From Hyphomonadaceae bacterium (GTDB taxonomy: Bacteria > Pseudomonadota > Alphaproteobacteria > Caulobacterales > Hyphomonadaceae): DNA of 64,000 nt. Shown here piece by piece: positions 21,640 through 31,765 of this stretch (positions are counted from its first letter, which is position 1; each line of letters opens with the position of its first letter). The stretch lies in NCBI GenBank assembly GCA_030697555.1, contig JAUYPV010000161.1:1-64000 (forward strand), given 5' to 3'. The notes beneath the pieces are model-generated. The model was given only the letters and a program-made list of their open reading frames with translations, was not told the DNA's origin and ran no database searches. The position numbers and the translations under genes are program-made.

Positions 21640-22308
21640 TTGGACGCCGCACTCACGCTTGATGACGTTTTTCTCACGCTGCCTGCCGCCTCCGGCCCGG
21701 TCGAGATCCTGAAAGGGGTCTCCTTCAGGGCGATGCCGGGTGAGAGTGTTGCAGTCGTCGGCCCGTCGGGTTCCGGCAAGTCGTCGCTCATCGCGGTTTC
21801 GACCGGTATCGAGCGCGCCTCGCAAGGCGAAGTGAAACTTCTGGGCGAGAGCCTGATCGGCAAGAGCGAGGATGCGCTGGCGCGATTGAGGCGTGGGCGG
21901 GTGAGCCTCGTCTTCCAGTCCTTCCACCTGCTCGGCACGATGACGGCATACGACAATGTCCGCGCGCCGCTCGAAATCGCTGGCGTCGCCGATGTCGACC
22001 GGCTTGCGAAGGCCGGCCTCGAGGCGGTTGGCCTTGGTCCCCGCCTCGATCACTTCCCCGGGCAGCTTTCCGGTGGCGAACGCCAGCGCGTCGCCGTCGC
22101 CCGCGCGCTGGCCAGCAATCCGGCCATCGTCTTTGCCGACGAACCGACCGGCAATCTCGACCGCGCCTCCGGCAACATGGTCGCCGACATGCTGTTCGCC
22201 ATTGCCCGCGAGCGCAATGCGACGCTGGTCGTCGTCACGCACGATGCCGAGATCGCCAAGCGCGCCGACCGTATCGTCGAGATGAGCGACGGGAAGATCG
22301 TGAAATGA
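21640..22308 (+). CDS. ABC transporter ATP-binding protein (YbbA-like)
   Basis: [39 protein letters not shown]. Confidence 0.93.
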   Translation: MDAALTLDDVFLTLPAASGPVEILKGVSFRAMPGESVAVVGPSGSGKSSLIAVSTGIERASQGEVKLLGESLIGKSEDALARLRRGRVSLVFQSFHLLGTMTAYDNVRAPLEIAGVADVDRLAKAGLEAVGLGPRLDHFPGQLSGGERQRVAVARALASNPAIVFADEPTGNLDRASGNMVADMLFAIARERNATLVVVTHDAEIAKRADRIVEMSDGKIVK

Positions 22309-24833
22309 GCGCGAACCGCGCCTGGCTGCGTATTGCGAGGCGTGAATTGGCGGGCGGACTTGCCGGTTTCTGGATCTACATGGCCTGCTTGACGCTCGGC
22401 GCATGGGCGATCGCAGCGGCGGGATCGATCACCGCCTCGTTCGGGCGCGGCTTAGACATCCAGTCGCAGCAACTGCTCGGCGGCGACGCGGCGATTTCGA
22501 TCTCCCAGCGTGAAGCCACCGCAGAAGAACGCGTCTGGATGGCCGATCGCGGGACGATGACCGAGGCGGCGCAGGTCGACCTGATGGCGCGCAATGGCGA
22601 CGCCGTCCGCCAGATCGACGTGCGCGGCATCGACGAGAAATTTCCGCTGATCGGCAAGTTCGAATTCAATCCCGATGCGCCGCCTCAAGCCGATATTCTT
22701 GCCAGGAAGGATGGCGTCTGGGGAATCGCCGCCAGCGAAAGCCTGCTCACCAACCTCAATGTTAAACTCGGCGACCGCCTGACGCTCGGTGATTTCGAGG
22801 TCGAGCTGCGCGCCCTTCTGCTGCGCGAGCCGGACCGCATCGGCGTGCCCGGCGCATTCGAGCCGCGCGTCGTCATCTCCATCGAAGCCCTGCGCGAAAC
22901 CGGCCAACTCGCTCCCGGCCGTCTGTTCCGCACCGCCTATCGCATCCTGCTCAAGCCCGAATACCGCGAGACGTTCGAGAAGGACGTCACGGATACCTGG
23001 GGGGAATCGGGCCTCCGCTATCGCTCGCCGGACGATGCGGTCGACGGCCTGCGCATGCTGCTCGACATGCTCAACACCTTCATGTCGGTCATCGGCATCG
23101 CTGCGCTGGTGGCGGGTGGCGTTGGCGTATCACAGGCGACATCGTCCTTCCTCGAATCCCGCATCGACTCCATTGCGGTGCTGAAGGCGCTGGGCGCCGA
23201 CGCCGGCACGATCCGCGCCGCCTACGCCGCGCAGCTCGGCGTCCTTGCGGGCCTCGGAGCGTTTGTCGGCGTGGTGCTCGGCGCGGCCTCGCCCTGGCTG
23301 CTCAAGACGCTTACCGGCAACATCATCCCGCTGCCGACCGACTTGTCGCTCTATCCCTGGCCGCTGCTGAAAGCGTTCGTACTGGCGATGCTGGCCGCCG
23401 TGATGTTCGCCGCCATCCCGCTCGGCCGCGCCCGTGCAACACCGCCCGCCGCTCTGTTCCGCCGCGAGGGCGGGGAGGCGCTCGGCAAGTCGCCCGCGCT
23501 GGAACGCGGGATCGCCGCGGCCGCGGGCCTCGCGCTAGTCATCGTCTCGACTACCGGCTCCGTCGAGCCGCTGATGACCCTCGGCCTTCTCGCCGGCGCC
23601 GGCGTCGCCTACCTCATCCTCGTCGGCGCGGCCTTCGTGGTGAAGCTTCTCGCGCGAATGGCCTCCAAACGCGCGCGCGGCTATCTGCGCCTTGCCCTCG
23701 CCAATCTCGGCGGGCCTGGATCGCTCGCGCCGGTCGTAGCCCCCGCGCTCGGCCTTGGCCTTGCGCTCATGACGCTGGTCGCCGTCGTCCAGACCAACCT
23801 GCTGAGCCAGCTCCGCGACACCGCGCCGGCCAACGCGCCTTCGATCATCTTCCGCCAAATCCCGCACGAGGATATCGCGCAGTTCGATGCGCTGATGAGC
23901 CAGTACGGCGTCGACCTCAAGCAATCCAAGACCTACCAGCGCGCGCCCCTGATCCTCGGCCGCGTCACCACGCTCAAGGGCGAGCCGCTGGACGAGAACA
24001 AGGTCTCGCCGGAAGAGCGCTGGGTGACGCGCGGCGAGACGGCGATGACGGTGCTCGGCGCCAAGCCGCCCGAAGTGAATGTCCGCCAGGGCAAATGGTG
24101 GCCGGCGGATTATTCCGGCCCGCTGCTCGTCTCGGTGGAAGAGGGCGCGGCGACCGGCCTGAAGCTGCGCATCGGCGACAAGGTCGGCTTCCTTGTGTTC
24201 GGCCGCGAGATCGAGGGTGAGGTCGCCTCCATCCGCAAAGTCGACTGGGGCGGCTTCGGCCCCAACATGGCGTTCATCCTCTCTCCGGGCACGCTCGAAG
24301 CGGCGCGTCCGTTCCACACCGCCATCGTCATCGTGCCACCGGACAAGGAGCCTGAAGTCATCCGCGCCGTCGCCGACCGCTGGCCTGGCGTGCTCGCCTT
24401 CCAGCTTCGCGCCACGCTGGAGACAGCCGCCGATCTCTTCGCGCAGGTATCCCTCGCCGTCAGCGCGCTCGCAGGCGTCGTCACCACCGCTGGCGTGCTC
24501 GTCCTGTTCGGCGCGTTCGCCGCCGCTGCGCGCCGTCGCAGGCGCGAGTCCGCTCTCCTGAAAGTGTTCGGCGGATCGCGCCCGGCCATTCTCGGTCTCT
24601 ATGCGTTCGAGTTCGCACTCGCGGCATTCGCTGCGTCAACGCTCGGCGCCATTATGGGTATCGCGGCGGCTCACCCGATCGTGATTCTGGTGTTCGAAGC
24701 CCAGTGGCGCTTTGATTTTTTGCCTGTTCTCATGGTGGCGGGAATTGCCATTGTTGCGGCTGCAACCGGTGGCGCTTTGGTCGGTTGGGCGACTCTGTCC
24801 CATCGTCCCGCACTAGTATTGCGCTCGGCATGA
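22305..24833 (+). CDS. ABC transporter permease (YbbP-like)
   Basis: FtsX-type permease with two TM blocks; 4-bp overlap with the ATPase gene. Confidence 0.9.
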   Translation: MSANRAWLRIARRELAGGLAGFWIYMACLTLGAWAIAAAGSITASFGRGLDIQSQQLLGGDAAISISQREATAEERVWMADRGTMTEAAQVDLMARNGDAVRQIDVRGIDEKFPLIGKFEFNPDAPPQADILARKDGVWGIAASESLLTNLNVKLGDRLTLGDFEVELRALLLREPDRIGVPGAFEPRVVISIEALRETGQLAPGRLFRTAYRILLKPEYRETFEKDVTDTWGESGLRYRSPDDAVDGLRMLLDMLNTFMSVIGIAALVAGGVGVSQATSSFLESRIDSIAVLKALGADAGTIRAAYAAQLGVLAGLGAFVGVVLGAASPWLLKTLTGNIIPLPTDLSLYPWPLLKAFVLAMLAAVMFAAIPLGRARATPPAALFRREGGEALGKSPALERGIAAAAGLALVIVSTTGSVEPLMTLGLLAGAGVAYLILVGAAFVVKLLARMASKRARGYLRLALANLGGPGSLAPVVAPALGLGLALMTLVAVVQTNLLSQLRDTAPANAPSIIFRQIPHEDIAQFDALMSQYGVDLKQSKTYQRAPLILGRVTTLKGEPLDENKVSPEERWVTRGETAMTVLGAKPPEVNVRQGKWWPADYSGPLLVSVEEGAATGLKLRIGDKVGFLVFGREIEGEVASIRKVDWGGFGPNMAFILSPGTLEAARPFHTAIVIVPPDKEPEVIRAVADRWPGVLAFQLRATLETAADLFAQVSLAVSALAGVVTTAGVLVLFGAFAAAARRRRRESALLKVFGGSRPAILGLYAFEFALAAFAASTLGAIMGIAAAHPIVILVFEAQWRFDFLPVLMVAGIAIVAAATGGALVGWATLSHRPALVLRSA

Positions 24834-24971
24834 AGGTGGGTATGTTGCCCGCAGCGTTAGCCCGACGCACTAAAACCTCGCAAAGCCACCCACAGCAGTT
24901 TGTGGAGATGGAGATGGACAGTCGTCCGCGAGGCCGTTGGATCAAGGTGGTTGGGCGTACGGGGAGGAGTC

Positions 24972-25916
24972 ATGAAGAAGCTCGTATCGACTATTGCGAT
25001 GGCTGCAGCTTTGGCTGCGTGTCAGTCGCCGACAGGACCGGCTGCGGGCGATCAGACCGCTGCGGCCACGCCAGGCGCTGCTGCGCCGTACAAGGCGCCG
25101 CGCGGACCGGATGGCGCACATCCGGATCTGAACGGCGTGTGGCAGGTTCTGAACACCGCCAACTACAACATCGAGGCGCATCCGGCCCAGGCCGCGCTGC
25201 AGCTTCGTCCTGGCCCGTACGTTCCGGTTCCCGCCGCTGAAGTCGTGGCGCTGGGCGCCGTCGGCGCCGTGCCGGCCGGCATCGGCATCGTCCAGGGCGA
25301 CGGCAAGATCCCCTACAATGCGGACACGGTTGCGATCCGCGACGAGAACCGCGCCAAGGCCGTGGAAAACGACCCGGAAGTGAAGTGCTACCTGCCGGGC
25401 ATTCCGCGCGCCAACTACATGGACAAGCCGTTCCAGATCTTCCACTCGGACAAGGCGGTGTTCTTCGCCTACGAATACGCCGGCGCTGTCCGCAACGTGT
25501 TCCTGGCCGACCCGGGCGAAGCTCCGGTCGATTCGTGGATGGGCCAGTCCTTCGGCAAGTGGGATGGCGACACGTTCGTGATCGAAGTGACGGGCCTTCT
25601 GCCCGACGCCTGGCTCGACCGCTCGGGCAACGTCCACGGCTCCACGACGAAAGTCGTCGAGCGCTGGACGCCGACCTCCGACTACACGATGCGCTACGAA
25701 GCGACGATCACGGACGAAGAGACCTACACCAAGCCGTGGACGATCGCGTTCAACCTCTACAAGCGCACCGGCGAAGACGCGCAGCTGCAGCAGTTCAAGT
25801 GCGTCGAGTTCGTCGAGGAGCTGATGTACGGCCACCTGCGCAAGACCCCGCTGCCGGGGCCTGCAGCCGAGCGCGCCAAACGCGAAGCCGCTGAACGCGC
25901 CAAGGAAGGCAACTAA
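24972..25916 (+). CDS. Secreted protein, divergent member of the 'PDL.GVW' family
   Basis: MKKLVSTIAMAAALAACQ signal; YKAPRGPDGAHPDLNGVW, GKWDGDTFVIEVTG, VVERWTPTSDYTMRYEATITDEETYTKPWT. Confidence 0.8.
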   Translation: MKKLVSTIAMAAALAACQSPTGPAAGDQTAAATPGAAAPYKAPRGPDGAHPDLNGVWQVLNTANYNIEAHPAQAALQLRPGPYVPVPAAEVVALGAVGAVPAGIGIVQGDGKIPYNADTVAIRDENRAKAVENDPEVKCYLPGIPRANYMDKPFQIFHSDKAVFFAYEYAGAVRNVFLADPGEAPVDSWMGQSFGKWDGDTFVIEVTGLLPDAWLDRSGNVHGSTTKVVERWTPTSDYTMRYEATITDEETYTKPWTIAFNLYKRTGEDAQLQQFKCVEFVEELMYGHLRKTPLPGPAAERAKREAAERAKEGN

Positions 25917-25930
25917 CACCGCTAGGCCGC

Positions 25931-25966
25931 TCGGCGCTGACCTGCAGAAATTCCGGTCAGCGCCGA
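25931..25966. terminator. Perfect 12-bp stem hairpin downstream of 24972-25916
   Basis: tcggcgctgacc / ggtcagcgccga, 12-nt loop; no clear T-run. Confidence 0.45.
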
Positions 25967-26244
25967 CGGTCTCGCATGACGCGCTCGTTGAACTAGTTGT
26001 GACTTCGGACCACACGCGCGGTTCCCCGGGTTGGGCGCGCGACCAAAACACGGGCTGAATCTGGGTTCTTGGCGCTGTTAACGGCTTGAACCTGAACAGA
26101 TAAAGACTCAGCCGGTGTGGCAGTTCATCCCTTGAGGCCGGGGAACCCCCGGTTTAAAAGGGTTCAAGTTTCGAAGGGCCGTTCACCGGACCCGCAGCAA
26201 TAAAATCCTGGCGGTTAGCGCCGCCGGCTCAGGAGAGGAAGTAG

Positions 26245-26772
26245 ATGAACAAGACCCGTCTCGTGGTTGCTGGGGTGGCTCTGGCTGCTCTCACGACCCT
26301 CGGCGCCGGAACGGCGGCCTACGCCCACCACGCCTTCGCCGCGGAATTCGACGCTGACGCGCCGGTCCTGCTGAAGGGCAAGGTCGTGACGGTCGAGTGG
26401 GTGAACCCGCACACCTGGATCCACATCAACGTTCCGGACACGGACGGCAAGGGCAAAGAGAAGAAGGGCACGATCTTCAACTGGGCGATCGAGGGCGGCA
26501 CGCCGAACACGCTGCTGCGCACCGGCATCACCCGCAACTCGCTGAAGATCAACACCGAGGTCGTGGTCCGCGGCTACCAGTCGAAAGACGCGTTGTGCGA
26601 CACGCACCCGAAGACCAAGAAGAAAACCTGCAAGGCCAACGGCCGTGATGTGACCTTCCCGAACGGCTGCAAGCTGTTCGTCGGTTCGTCGGGGACCGGC
26701 GCTCCGCGCGACGGTTCGGACGGGTCCGAAGGCGGCAAGGCAGACGCCTGCGCAACCGCCGCTCCGACCTGA
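26245..26772 (+). CDS. DUF6152-like secreted protein
   Basis: YAHHAFAAEFDADAPVLLKGKVVTVEWVNPHTWIHINV. Confidence 0.8.
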   Translation: MNKTRLVVAGVALAALTTLGAGTAAYAHHAFAAEFDADAPVLLKGKVVTVEWVNPHTWIHINVPDTDGKGKEKKGTIFNWAIEGGTPNTLLRTGITRNSLKINTEVVVRGYQSKDALCDTHPKTKKKTCKANGRDVTFPNGCKLFVGSSGTGAPRDGSDGSEGGKADACATAAPT

Positions 26773-26801
26773 TCGGACGGACTGCATACGCAAGATAACG
26801 C

Positions 26802-26829
26802 AACCGCCGCTCGAAAGAGCGGCGGTTTT
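26802..26829 (+). terminator. Rho-independent terminator
   Basis: aaccgccgctc gaaa gagcggcggtt tt. Confidence 0.85.
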
Positions 26830-26942
26830 CGTTTGGGCGCTCCTCGACCCGCTGCGTATCGCCCGATCATCCGCTACCGCCGTCCGCGGGAGGGTGGTAA
26901 CTTTCCCGCGCCCGCCTTGCGGCGCGCGTTGGGGACTTCGCC

Positions 26943-27878
26943 ATGTTTGCGCACTGGACCATCGCTCTGGTTTTCTGCAGCCTGCTTGCGCAGGTCGCGA
27001 CCGCCCAGCAGCAGGTCGTCGATCCGGACTTCAAACCTGCGGTGGCAAGTCCCGCCTATGCCTCCGGCGGACCGGTGGTCGCGATCGACGAGGCGCACCA
27101 GAACTTCCACACCGCGACCGGCAACTACCGCCCGTTTGCCGAGCTCCTGCGCGCCGACGGGTATCGCGTCCGCGCTTCCACGTCGAAACTCTCCGCCGAG
27201 ACCTTCAAGGGCGTCGACATCTTCGTCGTCGTCAACGCGGAAGGGACATTCGCTGGCGCCGAAGCCGACGCGCTACGCGACTGGGTGAAAGCCGGCGGGT
27301 CTCTTCTTCTCACCGCCGACCATGAGCCCTTCGGCGCTGCGATGGAATCGCTTGGCCTCCGTTTCGGCGTCTCGATGGGGAAGGGCCGGGCGTATGACAG
27401 CGAGGTTCCCGGCAGAATCACCACCCAGCTCACCTATTCGCGGGCCAACGGCCTGCTCGGCGAACATCCGATCCTCGAAGGCCGCAATGCCTCGGAGAGA
27501 GTGAACCTCGTCAAGACCTTCACTGGCCAGTCGCTCGGCCTGCCGCAGGGCGCAAGCCCGCTGCTGCGCTTCGGCGCCACGGCGCGCGAGGCTGTGACCG
27601 TCGCCCAGCTCAACCAGGTCGGCGAAGCGATCGCCAGGAACGAGGTCATCGCTGGCGGACCGCCCTCTGTCGCTGGCCGCGTGCAGGGCCTGGCCATGCC
27701 GTTCGGCAAGGGACGCATCGTCGTGCTCGGCGAGGCCGGGATGTTCTCCGCCCAGGCGGTCAAGTTTCCACCCGGCTCGGGCCAGCAGGACTTCAAGTTC
27801 GGAATGAACCTGCCCGGCACGGACGATCGGCAATTCGCCCTCAATGTGCTGCACTGGCTGTCGCGGGTGATAGGCTGA
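26943..27878 (+). CDS. Secreted protein with DUF4350/GATase-like region
   Basis: VVAIDEAHQNFHT...FVVVNAEGTF...WVKAGGSLLLTADHEPFG; overlaps next start (tgatg). Confidence 0.65.
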   Translation: MFAHWTIALVFCSLLAQVATAQQQVVDPDFKPAVASPAYASGGPVVAIDEAHQNFHTATGNYRPFAELLRADGYRVRASTSKLSAETFKGVDIFVVVNAEGTFAGAEADALRDWVKAGGSLLLTADHEPFGAAMESLGLRFGVSMGKGRAYDSEVPGRITTQLTYSRANGLLGEHPILEGRNASERVNLVKTFTGQSLGLPQGASPLLRFGATAREAVTVAQLNQVGEAIARNEVIAGGPPSVAGRVQGLAMPFGKGRIVVLGEAGMFSAQAVKFPPGSGQQDFKFGMNLPGTDDRQFALNVLHWLSRVIG

Positions 27879-28816
27879 TGCCCATGCGAGGCCTCGCTCT
27901 GGCAGCCTGCCTCGCTCTCGCTCAAGCCGCCTATGCGCAGGCGCCCTACCAGCCGCCGCGTGACACTTACGGCCATCCCGACTTTCAGGGCGTGTGGGCC
28001 ACCCGCTGGACCACACCGCTCGAGCGCTCTGCCGAATGGAAGACGCTCGTGCTTACGAAGGAGGAGGGGGCGAAGCTTCACGCCTCGGTGCTGGCGCGCC
28101 TCAGATCCACCGATCCCCTGGGACCAGACTATGCGTGGGACCTTGCCGGTCCGCTGGTGATAGACGGGGAGGCGCGCTCGTCCCTCGTGGTCGATCCCGC
28201 CGATGGCAAGCTGCCGCTCACCGAAGACGGCCGCGCCCGCCGCGCGGTGTTCCGGCCGGTTGCCGGAGACGAAGGACCCGAACAGCGCGGTCTCAACGAA
28301 CGTTGCCTGATGGCAGGCAGCGGCTATGCGCCCTTCCTTTCCATTCCCGCCAGCAATGTGCGCCGGATCGTGCAGACACGCGACACCGCGCTGTTCCACA
28401 CCGAATCATTCAACCAGCTGCGCATCATCCCGCTCGATGGCCGCACCGGCCCTCTGATTCCCCGCGGCGGCTCCTCGTCGGGCCGCTGGGAAGGCGACAC
28501 TCTGGTCGTCGAAACCACCGGCTTCCTCGCTACGGATGGCTTTCGCATTGCGCCGATGCAGGCCTTTCCCATTTCGCCGGCGACGCGGATCACCGAGCGT
28601 TTCACGCGCATCAGCGCCGACGAGATTTCCTATCGCTACACGGTGGAGGACGCCTCCCTCTACACGCGCGCCTGGACGGGCGAGTCCCTGCTCAAGCGCA
28701 CGGACGATCAAATGTTCGAATGGGCCTGCCACGAAGCCAACTACGGCCTCGCCGGCATCCTGCGCGGCGCACGCGTGGTCGAGGCGCGCGCGACAAAAGG
28801 GAAGGGCAAGCCGTGA
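27878..28816 (+). CDS. Secreted 'PDxQGVW' family protein
   Basis: YQPPRDTYGHPDFQGVWATRWTTPLER; GRWEGDTLVVETTGF; FEWACHEANYGLAGILRGAR. Confidence 0.8.
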   Translation: MPMRGLALAACLALAQAAYAQAPYQPPRDTYGHPDFQGVWATRWTTPLERSAEWKTLVLTKEEGAKLHASVLARLRSTDPLGPDYAWDLAGPLVIDGEARSSLVVDPADGKLPLTEDGRARRAVFRPVAGDEGPEQRGLNERCLMAGSGYAPFLSIPASNVRRIVQTRDTALFHTESFNQLRIIPLDGRTGPLIPRGGSSSGRWEGDTLVVETTGFLATDGFRIAPMQAFPISPATRITERFTRISADEISYRYTVEDASLYTRAWTGESLLKRTDDQMFEWACHEANYGLAGILRGARVVEARATKGKGKP

Positions 28817-29742
28817 AGCTGTTCGCCGCTCTCATCGCTCTGGCGCTCAACGCGACGCCTGCACACGCGCAGTCCTATCAGCCACCGCGTACGCCAGATG
28901 GAAGACCCGACCTGCAGGGCGTGTGGATCAGCCGCTGGCTAACGCCGCTGGAACGGCCCGCAAGCGCCAAGGCCCTGCCGATAGCTCCACAGGATATCGA
29001 GGCGCTCGCCAAGGCCGAATGGGCGCGGCACGACGCTATCGATCCGATCGAAGGCACTGACTCGTTCGAGTTTTCGACCTTCGTCGTGATCCGCGGCGAA
29101 ATGCGGTCGTCCGTCATCGTAAATCCGCCGGACGGACGCCTGCCGCTCGTGGCTGGACCCGGCGGGAGGCCGGGTTCGCGTATGCACACTGGCCTCGACG
29201 GTCCGGAGGCGCGGGCGCTCAACGAGCGCTGCCTGTCGCCGGGGAATGGAGCGGCGCCTCACCTCACTGCCCCTTCGGGCAATATCCGGCGCATCGTCCA
29301 GACGCGCGACAATGTCGTTATTCACACCGAACTGCTGAGTCATCTCAGGATCATTCCCGTCGATGGCCGGACGAATTTCGGCGCGCGGCATGAGAGGGAG
29401 TCGGGCCATTGGGAGGGCGATACGCTCGTCGTCGAGACCACCGGCTTTGTCGACCCCATGCGCGGTGTGCGCGGATCGCTCGTCCCGGTTACGCCGAAGA
29501 CGAAGATCATCGAACACTTTACCCGCACAGCGCCGGACGAAATTCTCTACGTCTTCACGGTGGAGGATCCGAAGATCTATACGCAAATCTGGACCGGCGA
29601 GACGATCATGCGCCGTACCGGCGAGCCGATGTTCGAGTTCGCCTGCCATGAAGGCAATTACGGCCTCGCCAACATCCTCTCCGGCGCCCGCGCCGTGGAG
29701 CAGCGCACCGCAAAAGCCTCATCCAAATCAAAGCCAAAATGA
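28813..29742 (+). CDS. Secreted 'PDLQGVW' family protein (GTG start)
   Basis: YQPPRTPDGRPDLQGVWISRWLTPLERP; GHWEGDTLVVETTGF; FEFACHEGNYGLANILSGAR; GTGA overlap. Confidence 0.82.
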   Translation: MKLFAALIALALNATPAHAQSYQPPRTPDGRPDLQGVWISRWLTPLERPASAKALPIAPQDIEALAKAEWARHDAIDPIEGTDSFEFSTFVVIRGEMRSSVIVNPPDGRLPLVAGPGGRPGSRMHTGLDGPEARALNERCLSPGNGAAPHLTAPSGNIRRIVQTRDNVVIHTELLSHLRIIPVDGRTNFGARHERESGHWEGDTLVVETTGFVDPMRGVRGSLVPVTPKTKIIEHFTRTAPDEILYVFTVEDPKIYTQIWTGETIMRRTGEPMFEFACHEGNYGLANILSGARAVEQRTAKASSKSKPK

Positions 29743-29820
29743 GCCCGCCATACGGCCAAGCTGACGCCGCCCGGCGTACATGCTAAGCCCTTGCCATTCC
29801 CCGAAACGGAGGACGCAAAC

Positions 29821-30801
29821 ATGCGCCTTGCTATCGCTGCCCTCGCTCTTCTCCTCGCCGCTCCCGCCTTCGCCCAGGCTCCTGCGCAGCCGCCGTATTC
29901 GCCGCCTCGCCTCGGCGATGGCCGTCCGGACCTCCAGGGCGTCTGGGAAAACCGCTGGCTGACGCCGCTGGAAAAGACCGGCCCGATGTCGGCGCTCACC
30001 GTCACACCCGAACAGGCCGCCGCCATCGTCGGCGTCGCGCGCAGGATGGCCAAGACGATCGGCGACCTCGCCAACGACCCCGAAGCGGGCGATCCCGACG
30101 CGCACGCGCTCACCGTTGTTCGCGGCGAACACCGCACGCGCATGATCGTCACGCCGCCCGAAGGCACGCTGCCCTATACGCCCGAAGGCCTGAAAGCCTT
30201 GCAGGACCACCAGAGGTGGTTCAGCCAGCGCGTCATGGCCGCCAAGGGCGATGGCCCGGAAGACCGCCTCACCTGGGAGCGCTGCCTCGCCGGCATGGGC
30301 CAGGCGCCGCTGCTCTATGGCTGGGGCATTTCCGGGCTGCGCCGCGTCGTGCAGACGAAGGACATGCTGGTCATCCATTCCGAAGCCGGCGGCGAGACTC
30401 GCGTCATCCGCATCGGCGGCAAGCCGCTTCCCGCCGGCATGACGTCATTCATCGGCGACAGCGTCGGCCGTTGGGAGGGCGATACACTGGTCGTCGAGAC
30501 CACCGGCTTCCGTTCGGACGACCAGTTCCGCATGTCGGTCATCGGCCGCTCCATCATGGTCGGCACGAAGTCGAAAGTGGTCGAGCGCTTCACCCGCGCT
30601 GGCGAGAAAGAGCTGAACTACCAGTTCACCGTCGAGGACAAGGCGATCTACGCCAAGCCGTGGCTCGCCGAATACTCGATGGCCGCCACTTCCGCCCCGA
30701 TGTTCGAATTCGCCTGCCACGAGGGGAATTACGGCCTCGCCAACATCCTCTCCGGCCAACGCCAGATCGAACAGCGCGCCGCCGCGAAGGCTGCTCCCTG
30801 A
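29821..30801 (+). CDS. Secreted 'PDLQGVW' family protein
   Basis: YSPPRLGDGRPDLQGVWENRWLTPLEKTG; GRWEGDTLVVETTGF; FEFACHEGNYGLANILSGQR. Confidence 0.82.
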   Translation: MRLAIAALALLLAAPAFAQAPAQPPYSPPRLGDGRPDLQGVWENRWLTPLEKTGPMSALTVTPEQAAAIVGVARRMAKTIGDLANDPEAGDPDAHALTVVRGEHRTRMIVTPPEGTLPYTPEGLKALQDHQRWFSQRVMAAKGDGPEDRLTWERCLAGMGQAPLLYGWGISGLRRVVQTKDMLVIHSEAGGETRVIRIGGKPLPAGMTSFIGDSVGRWEGDTLVVETTGFRSDDQFRMSVIGRSIMVGTKSKVVERFTRAGEKELNYQFTVEDKAIYAKPWLAEYSMAATSAPMFEFACHEGNYGLANILSGQRQIEQRAAAKAAP

Positions 30802-30817
30802 TCTTTCGAGGCACACC

Positions 30818-31555
30818 TCAGCAGGTATAGCCGCCGTCGATAGTGAGCATCGCGCCGGTGATCATCGCCGCCGATGGTCCCGCCAGATAGGCCGCGAGGT
30901 CCGCGATCTCGTCCGTCGTCGCGTGCCGCGGGATGCACATGCCGGCGTGGAGCGGGGCGGCGAACGGGCCGTCCTTGGGGTTCATGTCGGTGTCGACCGG
31001 ACCCGGCTGGATGCAGTTCACGGTGATGCGCCTGCCTCCGAAGTCGCGCGCCAGGCCGCGCGTGAGGCCCTGCATCGCCGCCTTGGTCATGCCGTAGGGC
31101 GTGGCGCCGGGCGCACGGGCCGCGTTCCCAAGGCCGGAGCCGAGAATGATGATCCGCCCGTCCTCGTTCATGCGCCGACCAGCTTCGACGGCTGCGAAAT
31201 AAGCGCCGCGAATGTTGACGTCGATCAGGCGATCAACGGCATCCGCATCGAGCGTCAGCGGATCGCCGATAAGGCCGAGGCCGGCATTGATCACCGCGAC
31301 GTCGAGGGCGCCAAGGCTTGCTATGGCCTGTACCAGTGCCTTGCGGTTGCCGCTGTCCGCATGCACCCCGCGTGCGCCGGTTTCCGCGGCGAGGCGATGA
31401 GCCGGATCGGGCGAGTTTGCGTAGGTGAAGACGACGCTGGCGCCATCTTCGGCGAAGCGGCGAACGATCCCTGCGCCGATGCCACGGCTGCCTCCGACGA
31501 CGAGGGCGGTTCTTGCATGCGGTTGGGCGGGCGATTGGGTCATCTCTATCTCCAT
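30818..31555 (-). CDS. SDR family oxidoreductase
   Basis: ALVVGGSRGIGAGIVRRFAEDG; YGMTKAAMQGLTRGLARD. Confidence 0.9.
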   Translation of the reverse strand: MEIEMTQSPAQPHARTALVVGGSRGIGAGIVRRFAEDGASVVFTYANSPDPAHRLAAETGARGVHADSGNRKALVQAIASLGALDVAVINAGLGLIGDPLTLDADAVDRLIDVNIRGAYFAAVEAGRRMNEDGRIIILGSGLGNAARAPGATPYGMTKAAMQGLTRGLARDFGGRRITVNCIQPGPVDTDMNPKDGPFAAPLHAGMCIPRHATTDEIADLAAYLAGPSAAMITGAMLTIDGGYTC

Positions 31556-31765
31556 CTTGCTGGGATAGACGTAAGGACCCGCCGGTGGCGCAGCGCCGGA
31601 AAACAGTGCGCTGTCTGGAAATCGGCGCTCGCGGCTTCTCTGGAACTTGAACCTCCTTCCGCCGGGGCAGGCGATCCTCGCCCATTGACGCGAAAGACCG
31701 ACAGGCGCCTCATTGCTTGAAACGCCGCGTCAGACGGCGCCCACAGGAAGAGGAACCATCGGGCC

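Noticed and set aside
27994-28812. Upstream part of the 582-aa ORF 27994-29742
   Set aside because: Out-of-frame shadow of 27878-28816; the real gene begins at the GTG at 28813 with a signal peptide.
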